Positions 28,584 through 36,563 of a stretch of DNA of 64,000 nt are shown piece after piece. The translations under genes and the position numbers were made by a program. The DNA is from Mycobacterium sp. GA-0227b. Its GTDB lineage: Bacteria; Actinomycetota; Actinomycetes; Mycobacteriales; Mycobacteriaceae. The notes under the pieces were generated by a model. That model had not been told where the DNA came from and made no database searches. It saw only the letters and a list, made by a program, of their open reading frames with translations. Each line of letters opens with the position of its first letter. Position 1 is the first letter of the stretch. Location of the stretch: contig NZ_LQIK01000003.1 in the NCBI RefSeq assembly GCF_001499855.1, forward strand, positions 62,001 through 126,000, written 5' to 3'.

Positions 28584-30216
28584 AAACGATTCCAGGGCAC
28601 GGCGGTTCGGTCGTGCTGTGGTGGATCGGCTACCGCAGCTCGGTGTGGCCATTGTCGCGGGGCTGCTGTTGTGCCTGAGCTTCCCGCCGTTCGGCTGGTG
28701 GTATCTGGGGTTCGCCGCGTTCGCGCTGCTGGCCTGGGTGCTGTCCCGCGAAACCACAACGGTGCGTGGTGGATTCGGGTACGGCTTCGTGTTCGGTGCG
28801 GCGTTCTACCTGCCGCTGCTGCCGTGGGTCGGCGCGTTCGTCGGCCCGGTACCGTGGATCGGATTGTCGCTGGTGCAGGCGCTGTTCCCCGCGCTGTTCG
28901 GCGCCGCCGCGGTGGCGGTGCGCAGGCTGGCAGGCTGGCCGCTGTGGTTCGCCGGGCTGTGGGCGGCGCAGGAGTGGCTCAAGTCGACGGTGCCGTTCGG
29001 CGGGTTCCCCTGGGGCGTCGTCGCCTACGGCCAGACCGAGGGTCCGCTTCGGTCGATCGCACAACTGGGCGGGGCGCCGCTGCTGTCCTTCGCGGTCGTG
29101 CTCGTCGGGTTCGCGTTGGCGGCAATGGTTTTGGAGGTGGTGCAGTGGTGGAGTCGTGATAGCGGACGCAACTCCGCGCCGCCTGCTGTGGTGGCGCCGG
29201 GTGTGTGCATCAGCGTGGTGCTGCTCGTCACCGCGTTGACGTGGCCGCACGTTCGCCAGTCCGGTGTCGGCGCCGGCGACGACAGGTCGATCACCGTTGC
29301 GGTCGTGCAGGGCAACGTGCCCCGGCTCGGGCTGGACTTCAACGCCCAGCGGCGCGCCGTGCTGGACAACCACGTCCGCGAGACGATGCGACTGGCCGAG
29401 GACGTGCGCGCCGGGCGGGCGCCGCAGCCGCGGTTCGTCGTCTGGCCGGAGAACTCCTCGGACATCGACCCGCTGGCCAACCCCGATGCGCGCGAGCTGA
29501 TCTCCGGCGCCGCGGCGGCCATCAACGCGCCGATTCTGGTCGGTGGAGTGGTCGAGGCTCCCGGCGCCACTCCCGAAAATCCCACCTCGACGAACTCGGT
29601 GATCGTGTGGAATCCGGGTACCGGACCCGGCGAGCGTCACGACAAACAGATCGTGCAGCCCTTCGGCGAATATCTGCCGTGGCGCGGCTTCTTCCGCCAT
29701 TTCTCGAAGCATGCGGATCGCGCCGGGTACTTCATTCCGGGCGACGGCACCGGGGTGGTGCACGCCGCCGGGGTGCCGGTGGGGGTGACCACCTGCTGGG
29801 AGGTGATCTTCGACCGGGCACCCCGCGAGGCGGTGCGCAACGGCGCGCAACTGCTCGTGGTGCCCTCGAACAACGCGACCTTCACCGAGTCGATGAGCGA
29901 GCAGCAGCTCGCGTTCGCCCGCCTGCGCGCGATCGAACACGACCGCTTCGTCGTGGTGGCGGGGACGACCGGCATCAGCGCGATCATCGCCCCGGACGGG
30001 CGGGAGCTGGCCCGTACCGCGTTCTACGAGCCGGCCTACCTCGACGCCGCGGTGCGCCTGAAAACGCAGCTCACGGCGGCAACCCGGTGGGGTCCGCTGG
30101 TGGAAGGGCTGCTCATCGCGGTCGGCGTCGGAAGCCTGTTCGCCGCGATGCTGCACAATGGTGGCTTTGTGCGTCGTCGAGTGAGAGGCGACAACAAAGG
30201 TAGAGGAGCTACATGA
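28564..30216 (+). CDS. lnt: Apolipoprotein N-acyltransferase Lnt
   Basis: 550 residues from GTG at 28564; ATG at 28576 is an alternative. N-terminal six to seven membrane helices (~20-230), then a nitrilase domain with the triad Glu in VVWPENSSD, Lys in [15 protein letters not shown] and Cys in [11 protein letters not shown] last helix lies near residue 510. It adds the third acyl chain to diacylglyceryl lipoproteins on the outer face of the membrane; the lipoproteins in this window (18528, 33654, 35809) are candidate clients. The ATGA overlap with ppm1 replaces the Lnt-Ppm fusion of M. tuberculosis Rv2051c. Confidence 0.94.
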   Translation: MSSSMVENDSRARRFGRAVVDRLPQLGVAIVAGLLLCLSFPPFGWWYLGFAAFALLAWVLSRETTTVRGGFGYGFVFGAAFYLPLLPWVGAFVGPVPWIGLSLVQALFPALFGAAAVAVRRLAGWPLWFAGLWAAQEWLKSTVPFGGFPWGVVAYGQTEGPLRSIAQLGGAPLLSFAVVLVGFALAAMVLEVVQWWSRDSGRNSAPPAVVAPGVCISVVLLVTALTWPHVRQSGVGAGDDRSITVAVVQGNVPRLGLDFNAQRRAVLDNHVRETMRLAEDVRAGRAPQPRFVVWPENSSDIDPLANPDARELISGAAAAINAPILVGGVVEAPGATPENPTSTNSVIVWNPGTGPGERHDKQIVQPFGEYLPWRGFFRHFSKHADRAGYFIPGDGTGVVHAAGVPVGVTTCWEVIFDRAPREAVRNGAQLLVVPSNNATFTESMSEQQLAFARLRAIEHDRFVVVAGTTGISAIIAPDGRELARTAFYEPAYLDAAVRLKTQLTAATRWGPLVEGLLIAVGVGSLFAAMLHNGGFVRRRVRGDNKGRGAT

Positions 30217-30989
30217 CGACGGGCCGGGTCCCGGGGGAAAGCCCAAGCCAGCGCACGCTGGTCATCATCCCCACCTACAACGAGCGGGAGAACCTGCCGT
30301 TGATCGTCGGCCGCGTCCAGCAGGCGCGGCCCGAAGTCCACATCCTGATCGTCGACGACGGCAGTCCCGACGGCACCGGCGCGCTGGCCGACGAGCTGGC
30401 TCTCGCCGACCCGGACCGCATCCACGTCATGCACCGCACCGCCAAAGGCGGCCTCGGCGCGGCCTATCTGGCCGGGTTCGCGTGGGGGTTGAGCCGCGAG
30501 TACGCCGTGCTCGTCGAGATGGACGCGGACGGCAGCCACCCGCCTGAGCAGCTGTACCGGTTGCTCGACGCCGTCGACGCCGGGGCCGACCTCGCGATCG
30601 GCTCGCGCTACGTGCCCGGGGGAGAGGTGCGCAACTGGCCGCGCAGGCGCCTGGTGCTGTCGCGGACCGCCAACGGCTACTCCCGCATCCTGCTCGGCGT
30701 GGACATCCACGACATCACCGCCGGCTACCGCGCCTACCGGCGCGAGGTGCTGGAGAAAATCGACCTGACCGCGGTCGATTCGAAGGGGTATTGCTTCCAG
30801 ATCGACCTGACCTGGCGCACGATCAACAACGGGTTCGTCGTGGTCGAGGTGCCGATCACCTTCACCGAGCGCGAATTCGGTCAGTCCAAGATGAGCGGAT
30901 CCAACATCCGCGAAGCCCTGTTCAAGGTCGCGGACTGGGGCATCCGCGGCCGTTTCAACCGCGCCCGCGGGGTCGGCGTCACGCGCTGA
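30213..30989 (+). CDS. ppm1: Polyprenol-phosphate mannosyltransferase Ppm1
   Basis: 258 residues, RBS AGAGGAG, start overlapping the lnt stop. GT2 glycosyltransferase: [42 protein letters not shown] (DxD-like metal site) and GSRYVPGG. No C-terminal membrane helices, so it needs membrane anchoring through Lnt. It transfers mannose from GDP-mannose to polyprenyl phosphate for lipomannan/LAM synthesis and protein O-mannosylation. Confidence 0.94.
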   Translation: MTTGRVPGESPSQRTLVIIPTYNERENLPLIVGRVQQARPEVHILIVDDGSPDGTGALADELALADPDRIHVMHRTAKGGLGAAYLAGFAWGLSREYAVLVEMDADGSHPPEQLYRLLDAVDAGADLAIGSRYVPGGEVRNWPRRRLVLSRTANGYSRILLGVDIHDITAGYRAYRREVLEKIDLTAVDSKGYCFQIDLTWRTINNGFVVVEVPITFTEREFGQSKMSGSNIREALFKVADWGIRGRFNRARGVGVTR

Positions 30990-31002
30990 GCGTCGCCGAA
31001 GG

Positions 31003-31338
31003 TCAGCCCCGGCGGCGGGCCTTGATGATGTCGAGCCGCTCCTTGAGAAGCTCCTCGAGCTCCTCGACCGACCGGCGCTCCAGCAGCATGTCCCAGTGCG
31101 TCCGCGGCGGCTTGGTCTTCTTCGGCTCCGGGGCGTCACCCTCGATGAGGGTGCCCTCCATGCCGTTGCGGCACAGCCAGGTGTGGGGAATCTCGGCGTC
31201 GTCGGCGAACGGGACGTCGAACTCCTCACCGTTGTCGGTGCGGTAGCGCGCGACCTGACGCGGCGCCAAGTCGTGGTTGCGGTCGGTCTCGTAGCTCACG
31301 GCTCCGAGGCGACTTCCCCTCAAGACACGATCAGCCAT
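31003..31338 (-). CDS. rbpA: RNA polymerase-binding protein RbpA
   Basis: 111 residues from the ATG behind GAGGAG. MADRVLRGSRLGAVSYETDR is the characteristic N terminus; the core barrel YRTDNGEEFDVPFADDAEIP and the C-terminal sigma-interacting helix (HWDMLLERRSVEELEELLKE) are intact. RbpA binds group 1/2 sigma factors and stabilises the open promoter complex in actinobacteria. A frame extension upstream to 31422 is considered 5' UTR. Confidence 0.96.
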   Translation of the reverse strand: MADRVLRGSRLGAVSYETDRNHDLAPRQVARYRTDNGEEFDVPFADDAEIPHTWLCRNGMEGTLIEGDAPEPKKTKPPRTHWDMLLERRSVEELEELLKERLDIIKARRRG

Positions 31339-31450
31339 CGTCAAACACTCCTCGATCAGCGCGTAAAGATCCGGACAAACAACGCAGCAACACGCTGTGA
31401 AGTTCCCGACTCGACCGTCCATGCTACCGGGAATCGCCGGAGGCCGGGAT

Positions 31451-31456
31451 TACAGT
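31451..31456 (+). promoter_or_regulatory. -10 box of a leaderless transcript
   Basis: TACAGT (TANNNT) ends 7 bases before the GTG at 31464; no Shine-Dalgarno sequence. Confidence 0.4.
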
Positions 31457-31463
31457 CACGGCC

Positions 31464-31805
31464 GTGGCACCCGGGATCAAGAAGCGTCTACGCCCCCAAT
31501 CATGTCGCTGGTGCGGCCGTGTGGTCGATGACGTGGGGTTGGGCAGGCGCCGGCAGTACTGCAGGCAGTCGTGCCGGCAACGCGCATACGAGCAGCGCAG
31601 CCTGATCAAGGGCACCTCGCTGGCCCCCGACGCGGTCGTCCTCAGCCCCGAGGAGGCCGCCGAACTCTCCGACCGGGTCTACCAGGTCAGATGCGCCGCC
31701 GAAGACGTCGCGATCGCGGTCGAGGAAGGCGCCGACACCGGCGAATTGCGGGAGCTGTGCGACGCGCTGATACAGGCTGCCAAGGCCGCCGACGGTTGGC
31801 GATGA
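31464..31805 (+). CDS. Small protein with N-terminal Cys cluster (Rv2049c-like position)
   Basis: 113 residues, GTG start. The basic N-terminal third has four cysteines in a CRWCGR...YCRQSCRQRAYEQR pattern (C-x2-C ... C-x3-C), likely a single zinc site of a DNA- or RNA-binding element; the rest is acidic and helical (EEAAELSDRVYQVRCAAEDV). Divergent from rbpA, as Rv2049c is in M. tuberculosis. Function unknown; the Cys cluster and Arg-rich sequence suggest nucleic-acid contact. Confidence 0.72.
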   Translation: MAPGIKKRLRPQSCRWCGRVVDDVGLGRRRQYCRQSCRQRAYEQRSLIKGTSLAPDAVVLSPEEAAELSDRVYQVRCAAEDVAIAVEEGADTGELRELCDALIQAAKAADGWR

Positions 31806-31848
31806 CCAATCGGCCGCCCTGGTAGTCCACCGCGCCTTCGAACCGCCG

Positions 31849-32087
31849 GGTGGCTCGATCAGGGCTGGGCGGAAATCCCGAGCAAGTTGTGACCGCAGGG
31901 TTTGGGCGGGCAACCCTGACTACTCGGGCACCGACGACGGCGGCGGCAACAAAGCAGTGGCGGAAGAAGGACCCGCTACCAGAGGGGCACGCACCGCCCG
32001 CGTAGTTACCGGCGGGGCCGCGTCTTTCCCTCAGCCCGAATGAAAACCTTCAGGCCCGATGCTGCCGCACGTAGCGTCGAGCCACCG
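31849..32087 (+). promoter_or_regulatory. Structured leader of the ssu operon, with a long-range helix masking the ssuC start
   Basis: The 281-bp gap 31806-32086 has no credible gene except a 16-codon frame (32040-32090). Four helices in 5'-3' order can form: a 10-bp closing helix GGTGGCTCGA (31849-31858) with TCGAGCCACC (32077-32086), which ends at the base before the ssuC GTG; CCCGAG (31877-31882) with CTCGGG (31923-31928); nested in it CAGGGTT (31896-31902) with AACCCTG (31912-31918), 9-nt loop; and 31957-31963 with 31973-31979 (7 bp, one G-U). A 5-bp hairpin CCGCC/GGCGG follows at 31994-32015. No known riboswitch consensus was recognised. Function is inferred from geometry. Confidence 0.45.
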
Positions 32088-32908
32088 TGACCAGTCCAGT
32101 AGATCTCGCTGCGCCCAGCGCGCCCGTTGCCCCCGTTCCATCGCCGAATCCCGGCTGGCGGCAACGGAAATGGGATGCGATCAGGCTCGCCTCACCGGTG
32201 GTACTGCTGGCGCTGTGGCAATTGGGTAGCGCCGTCGGGTGGATCCCGCAGGACGTGTTGCCGGCGCCGTCGCTCATCCTCGAGGCGGGTGTCGAGTTGC
32301 TCCGTAACGGACAACTGGGCGATGCACTGCACGTCTCGGGTATCCGGGTGCTCGAGGGCCTGATACTCGGCGGTGTCGTCGGAGTCGCGCTGGGCACGGC
32401 TGTCGGGCTGTCCCGCTGGGTCGAAGCGAGCATCGATCCACCGATGCAGATGATCAGGGCGCTGCCGCATCTCGGTCTGATCCCGCTGTTCATCCTGTGG
32501 TTCGGCATCGGCGAACTGCCCAAGGTGCTGCTGGTCGCGCTGGGGGTCAGCTTCCCGCTCTACCTGAACACCTTCTCAGCCATCCGCCAGGTCGACCCGA
32601 AACTGTTCGAAACCGCTCAGGTTCTGGGCTTTTCGTTGTGGCAGCGGTTCCGCCGCATCATCGTGCCGAGCGCGGCGCCGCAGGTGCTCGTCGGTTTCCG
32701 GCAGTCGCTGGCGATCGCCTGGCTGACGCTGATCGTCGCCGAACAGATCAACGCGGACAGCGGAATCGGGTTCTTGATCAACAACGCTCGCGACTTCCTC
32801 CGGATCGACATCATCATCTTCGGCCTGATCGTGTACGCGCTGCTCGGCATCGGCACCGACGGGATCGTCCGCACACTCGAACGACGCGCATTGAGGTACC
32901 GCTCATGA
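32087..32908 (+). CDS. ssuC: Aliphatic sulfonate ABC transporter permease SsuC
   Basis: 273 residues from GTG; there is no in-frame start upstream (TAG at 32072) and no Shine-Dalgarno sequence. Six membrane helices and the coupling loop ETAQVLGFSLWQRFRRIIVP of the nitrate/sulfonate/taurine permease family. First gene of ssuC-ssuB-ssuA-ssuD; its start codon is next to the closing helix of the leader and overlaps the stop of a 16-codon frame (GTGA). Confidence 0.9.
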   Translation: MTSPVDLAAPSAPVAPVPSPNPGWRQRKWDAIRLASPVVLLALWQLGSAVGWIPQDVLPAPSLILEAGVELLRNGQLGDALHVSGIRVLEGLILGGVVGVALGTAVGLSRWVEASIDPPMQMIRALPHLGLIPLFILWFGIGELPKVLLVALGVSFPLYLNTFSAIRQVDPKLFETAQVLGFSLWQRFRRIIVPSAAPQVLVGFRQSLAIAWLTLIVAEQINADSGIGFLINNARDFLRIDIIIFGLIVYALLGIGTDGIVRTLERRALRYRS

Positions 32909-33627
32909 CATTGACCGCCGCACGAGAACTGGACACCGCGGGCGAACTGCGGCACGTCAACAAGTGGTACGGCGACCATCACGTGCTCGTCGACGTGTCG
33001 CTCCGCATCGGCCGCGGCGAGATCGTCGCGCTGATCGGCCGCAGCGGATCCGGTAAGTCGACCGTGCTGCGGGTGCTCGCCGGTCTGTCGACCGGACACA
33101 CCGGGGAACGAGCCGTGCCGGAGGCACCGGCGTTGGCGTTCCAAGAGCCGCGGCTCCTCCCGTGGCGCAGCGTGCGCACCAACGTGGTCTACGGGCTCAC
33201 CCGCAGCGGACTGCGCAACGCCGAAGCCCATGCGCGGGCCGAGCGGGCGCTGGCCGACGTGGGCCTCGCCGACCGGGCCGACGCGTGGCCGCTGACACTG
33301 TCAGGCGGTCAGGCACAACGGGTTTCACTTGCCCGCGCGTTGGTCGCCGAGCCGGCGCTGTTGCTGCTCGACGAGCCCTTCGGCGCACTGGACGCGTTGA
33401 CCCGGTTGAGCATGCGGCAGCTGTTGCTCGATCTGTGGCGTGAGCACGGCTTCGGGGTCCTGCTTGTCACTCACGATGTCGACGAAGCCGTCGCGCTCGC
33501 CGACCGTGTCCTCGTCCTCGACGAGGGCCGGGTCGTGCACACCCTGCAGATCGCCGACCCGCGCACGTCCATCGGTGCAGACAACCACCGCATCGAACTG
33601 CTCGACCAGCTCGGCGTGCAGAGCTGA
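32905..33627 (+). CDS. ssuB: Sulfonate ABC transporter ATP-binding protein SsuB
   Basis: 240 residues, ATGA overlap with ssuC. Walker A LIGRSGSGKSTVLRVLAGL, Q-loop FQEPRLLPWRSV, signature LSGGQAQRVSLARAL, Walker B LLLLDEPFGALD, switch His in VTHDVDEA. The QEPRLLPW sequence is characteristic of the Ssu/Tau/nitrate branch. Confidence 0.93.
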   Translation: MTLTAARELDTAGELRHVNKWYGDHHVLVDVSLRIGRGEIVALIGRSGSGKSTVLRVLAGLSTGHTGERAVPEAPALAFQEPRLLPWRSVRTNVVYGLTRSGLRNAEAHARAERALADVGLADRADAWPLTLSGGQAQRVSLARALVAEPALLLLDEPFGALDALTRLSMRQLLLDLWREHGFGVLLVTHDVDEAVALADRVLVLDEGRVVHTLQIADPRTSIGADNHRIELLDQLGVQS

Positions 33628-33653
33628 ACCACCTGCAACCGAGAGGAATTGCC

Positions 33654-34667
33654 ATGCCCAGAGTCATCGCTGCACTCGTACTGCTCGGCGTGCTGCTCAC
33701 CGGGTGCGTGTCGCGGGAGGAAAGCCCGGTGGCCCAGGAGGCGCCGGCCACCGTGCCGCTGTCCGAACTCGCCGGAGTCACACTCAACGTCGGCGACCAG
33801 AAGGGCGGCACCGAGGCGCTGCTACGCGCATCCGGAGCGCTCGACGGTCTGCCGTACGAGATCAACTTCTCGACGTTCACGTCCGGGCCACCGCAGATCG
33901 AGGCCGCCACCGCGGGCAAGATCGATTTCGCGATCACCGGTAACACTCCGCCGATCTTCGGTGCCGCCTCCAACGCCAAGGTCAAAGTGGTGTCGGCCTA
34001 CGACGGCGGTGGATACGGCGACCAGATCCTGGTCCACGTCGACGCGCCCATCCAACGCGTAGCAGACCTGCGCGGTAGGAGCATCGCCGTCGCCAAAGGC
34101 AGTTCGGCGCACGGACATACGTTGGTTCAGCTCAATCGCGCAGGGCTGAGCGTGTCCGACGTGAAACTGGTGTTCCTACAGCCCGCCGACGCGTTGTCGG
34201 CGTTCACCCAGCGCCGCGTCGACGTGTGGGCGGTATGGGATCCCTACACCGCTGCGGCGGAGACCGATCACGCGGTGCGCAGCATCGCCCGTGCCACCGG
34301 CATCACCAACGGCGCGGGGTTCGGCGTCGCGTCCGAAGCCGCGTTGGCGGACCCGAAGCGCAACACCGCATTGAGCGATCTGCTGCAGCGGTACGCCAAG
34401 GCGGTTCGGTGGGCCAACGATCACCGCGAACAGTGGGCGAAGCGCTACGGCGAGGAGGTCGGTCTCGATCCCGCGGTCGCCGCGCTGGCGCAGGGCCGCA
34501 GCCTGCGGTTGCCCACCGATTTGTCAGACGGGTTGATCGCATCGGAGCAGGAGATGGCCGACCTGTTCGCGGAGTCCGAACAGATCGCGGCCGCACCGGA
34601 CTTCGCGCGGTGGGTCGACCGCCGCTACACCGATGTGCTCAAGCCCCTGTACCTGGATCGCAATTAA
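33654..34667 (+). CDS. ssuA: Sulfonate-binding lipoprotein SsuA
   Basis: 337 residues, RBS AGAGGAATTGCC. Signal peptide with lipobox VLLTGC (Cys ~18). The mature domain is NMT1/SsuA-like: LNVGDQKGGTEALLRASG, FTSGPPQIEAATAGKIDFA, GNTPPIFGAA and WAVWDPYTAAAE. It captures alkanesulfonates outside the membrane and delivers them to SsuBC. It lies 26 bp after ssuB. Confidence 0.92.
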   Translation: MPRVIAALVLLGVLLTGCVSREESPVAQEAPATVPLSELAGVTLNVGDQKGGTEALLRASGALDGLPYEINFSTFTSGPPQIEAATAGKIDFAITGNTPPIFGAASNAKVKVVSAYDGGGYGDQILVHVDAPIQRVADLRGRSIAVAKGSSAHGHTLVQLNRAGLSVSDVKLVFLQPADALSAFTQRRVDVWAVWDPYTAAAETDHAVRSIARATGITNGAGFGVASEAALADPKRNTALSDLLQRYAKAVRWANDHREQWAKRYGEEVGLDPAVAALAQGRSLRLPTDLSDGLIASEQEMADLFAESEQIAAAPDFARWVDRRYTDVLKPLYLDRN

Positions 34668-34685
34668 TCGCAATTAGGAGTGTCG

Positions 34686-35783
34686 TTGTCAAGCCCCGCC
34701 AAGTTCTTCTGGTTCCTGCCCACCAGCGGCGACAGCCGTTCCATCGTCGGCTCGTCGCACGCGTCGTCGCAGCAGACCGTGCCCGCCAACTACCGGCCGC
34801 CGACGCGGCGCTACCTGGCCGAGGTGGCCCGCGCCGCCGACCGCCTCGGCTACGAAGGAGTGCTCACGCCAACCGGAACCTGGTGCGAGGACGCCTGGTT
34901 GACCGCCTCGGCCCTGCTCGCCGAGACCGAGCGACTGAAGTTTCTGGTCGCATTCCGGCCGGGGCTGACACCGCCCACACTCGCCGCGCAGCAGGCCGCG
35001 ACGCTGCAGCGGTTCTCAGAGGGTCGTGTGCTGCTCAACATCGTCACCGGCGGCGACAACCTCGAGCAGCGCCGCTTCGGCGACTGGCTCGACCACGACG
35101 AGCGCTACGCACGGACGGGGGAGTTCCTCCACATCGTCGACTCCGTCTGGCGTCAACCCTCGGTCGATTTCGAGGGCGAGTACTACACCGTCGCCGACGC
35201 ACGGGTGTGGGCGCCGCCGGACCCACTGCCGCAGATCTACTTCGGCGGGTCCTCACCCGCCGCGATGCCGATCGCCGCACGGTACGTCGACGTGTACCTG
35301 ACCTGGGGCGAGCCGCCACAAGCCGCGGCGGCGAAGATCGCCCGCGTCCGCAAGCTGGCCGAGGATCGGGGCCGCACCGTGCGATTCGGAATCCGGTTGC
35401 ACACCATCAGTCGCGACACGTCGGAGGCTGCGTGGGCGGCCGCCGACGAGCTGCTCGCCGGGCTGAGCCCGGAGCAGATCGCCAAAGCCACTGAATTGCA
35501 TGCGAAATCGGAGTCCGAGGGGCAGCGACGGATGACCGCCCTGCACGGCGGCCGGATCGACCAGCTGGAGATCTACCCGAACTTGTGGGCCGGCGTCGGG
35601 CTGGTCCGCGGCGGTGCCGGCACGGCACTGGTCGGCAGTCATGAGGATGTCGCCAACCTCATCTACGAGTATTACTCGCTTGGCTTTGACGAATTCATTC
35701 TGTCGGGCTACCCGCACCTGGAGGAGGCGTACTGGTTCGCCGAAGGTGTGCTGCCGTTGCTGAAGCAGAAGGGCGTGGCCTGA
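34686..35783 (+). CDS. ssuD: FMNH2-dependent alkanesulfonate monooxygenase SsuD
   Basis: 365 residues. A TTG start is chosen because AGGAG (34676-34680) sits 5 bases upstream; the GTG at 34680 overlaps that RBS. Luciferase-like TIM barrel: FFWFLPTSGDSR, GYEGVLTPTGTWCEDAWL (with the conserved Cys), RPGLTPPTLAAQQAATLQRF and NIVTGGDNLEQRRFGDWLDH. It splits alkanesulfonates to sulfite and aldehyde. The SsuE-type NAD(P)H:FMN reductase is not encoded nearby. Confidence 0.94.
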   Translation: MSSPAKFFWFLPTSGDSRSIVGSSHASSQQTVPANYRPPTRRYLAEVARAADRLGYEGVLTPTGTWCEDAWLTASALLAETERLKFLVAFRPGLTPPTLAAQQAATLQRFSEGRVLLNIVTGGDNLEQRRFGDWLDHDERYARTGEFLHIVDSVWRQPSVDFEGEYYTVADARVWAPPDPLPQIYFGGSSPAAMPIAARYVDVYLTWGEPPQAAAAKIARVRKLAEDRGRTVRFGIRLHTISRDTSEAAWAAADELLAGLSPEQIAKATELHAKSESEGQRRMTALHGGRIDQLEIYPNLWAGVGLVRGGAGTALVGSHEDVANLIYEYYSLGFDEFILSGYPHLEEAYWFAEGVLPLLKQKGVA

Positions 35784-35808
35784 TCAGTGCGGCGTGAGGC
35801 CCCGCCGG

Positions 35809-36492
35809 TCAGCAGCTGAACTTCTCGCCGGTCTGCGGGGGCGCGGTGACCGGTTGCAGGCAGCCGAACGGTTCGATGCCGGCGTCGCTGAACTTCACTG
35901 CGGACCGGTTCGCGTAATTGACGCAGAACAGCCCGACGGGATCGGCACGGCAGCGGTAGTTGCCGAACGCCAAGGTCTGGCCGTACGGCAGCTCGGGACC
36001 CTGACCGGCGGTGAACCGACCCGGATCGCCGTGCACGGATCCGACTGTCAGGCTGCTGCCGTCGTAGTCGACCCAGCCGCCCTTCCACTCACCGTAGGCG
36101 TCCGCCGGCCGCGGCGGCGGGTCGAGCAAATCCACCAGGCACGCCAGGGCGCCTTCGCTGTAGTCGGCGTCGGTCATGCAGCTGGTCTTGCCGGACGGCG
36201 TCGTGAACGCGACATCGTCGCCGAGCTGTGTGGTCTGGCCGTCGCGGGTGGCCGCATGGTACTGCGCGTCATCGGCAGGTTCGCCGGCCTCGATCCAGGC
36301 GATGACGGCCCCGACCGGCGCGCCGGGTGCGGGCGGAGCGACGGGCTTGGTCGTGCTCGGCGTGGTCGTGGTGACCGAGGGTGAACTCGCCGAGGGGTCC
36401 GGCGGAATCGGCTCGATTCGTTCGGCCTCCCCGCCGGTCGTCGAGGAACATCCCGCTACGAGCACAGACGCGATCAGCACAGCCATTCGCAT
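35809..36492 (-). CDS. lppI: Lipoprotein LppI
   Basis: 227 residues. Signal peptide and lipobox VLVAGC (Cys ~15), then a Thr/Ser/Pro linker (SVTTTTPSTTKPVAPPAPG) and a cysteine-containing surface domain: FTTPSGKTSCMTDADY, GALACLVDL, YRCRADPVGLFCVNY and EPFGCLQPV, with six Cys probably in disulfides. Divergent from lipT, the Rv2046/Rv2045c arrangement. Envelope protein of unknown function. Confidence 0.85.
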   Translation of the reverse strand: MRMAVLIASVLVAGCSSTTGGEAERIEPIPPDPSASSPSVTTTTPSTTKPVAPPAPGAPVGAVIAWIEAGEPADDAQYHAATRDGQTTQLGDDVAFTTPSGKTSCMTDADYSEGALACLVDLLDPPPRPADAYGEWKGGWVDYDGSSLTVGSVHGDPGRFTAGQGPELPYGQTLAFGNYRCRADPVGLFCVNYANRSAVKFSDAGIEPFGCLQPVTAPPQTGEKFSC

Positions 36493-36551
36493 ACGGCCAG
36501 GCTAGCGGTCCGACACGCAATCCATGACCAGGCGCGGCGGAAGAGCATTGC

Positions 36552-36557
36552 TACCGT
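36552..36557 (+). promoter_or_regulatory. -10 box of a leaderless lipT transcript
   Basis: TACCGT (TANNNT) ends 6 bases before ATG 36564, which favours this ATG over the adjacent GTG at 36561. Confidence 0.45.
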
Positions 36558-36563
36558 CGGGTG

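Noticed and set aside
31339..31422. In-frame upstream extension of rbpA reading TACCCVVCPDLY, resembling a polycysteine leader
   Set aside because: The known RbpA start with a good RBS is at 31338, the gene is not a sulfur gene, and there is no stop between the Cys-rich part and RbpA as a leader peptide would need.
31806..32086. SAM-type or FMN riboswitch in the ssu leader (GGCAACCCT and GGGCGGAAATCCC look-alikes)
   Set aside because: Only short fragments agree; the order of conserved bases and helices of SAM-I, SAM-IV and FMN riboswitches is not reproduced.
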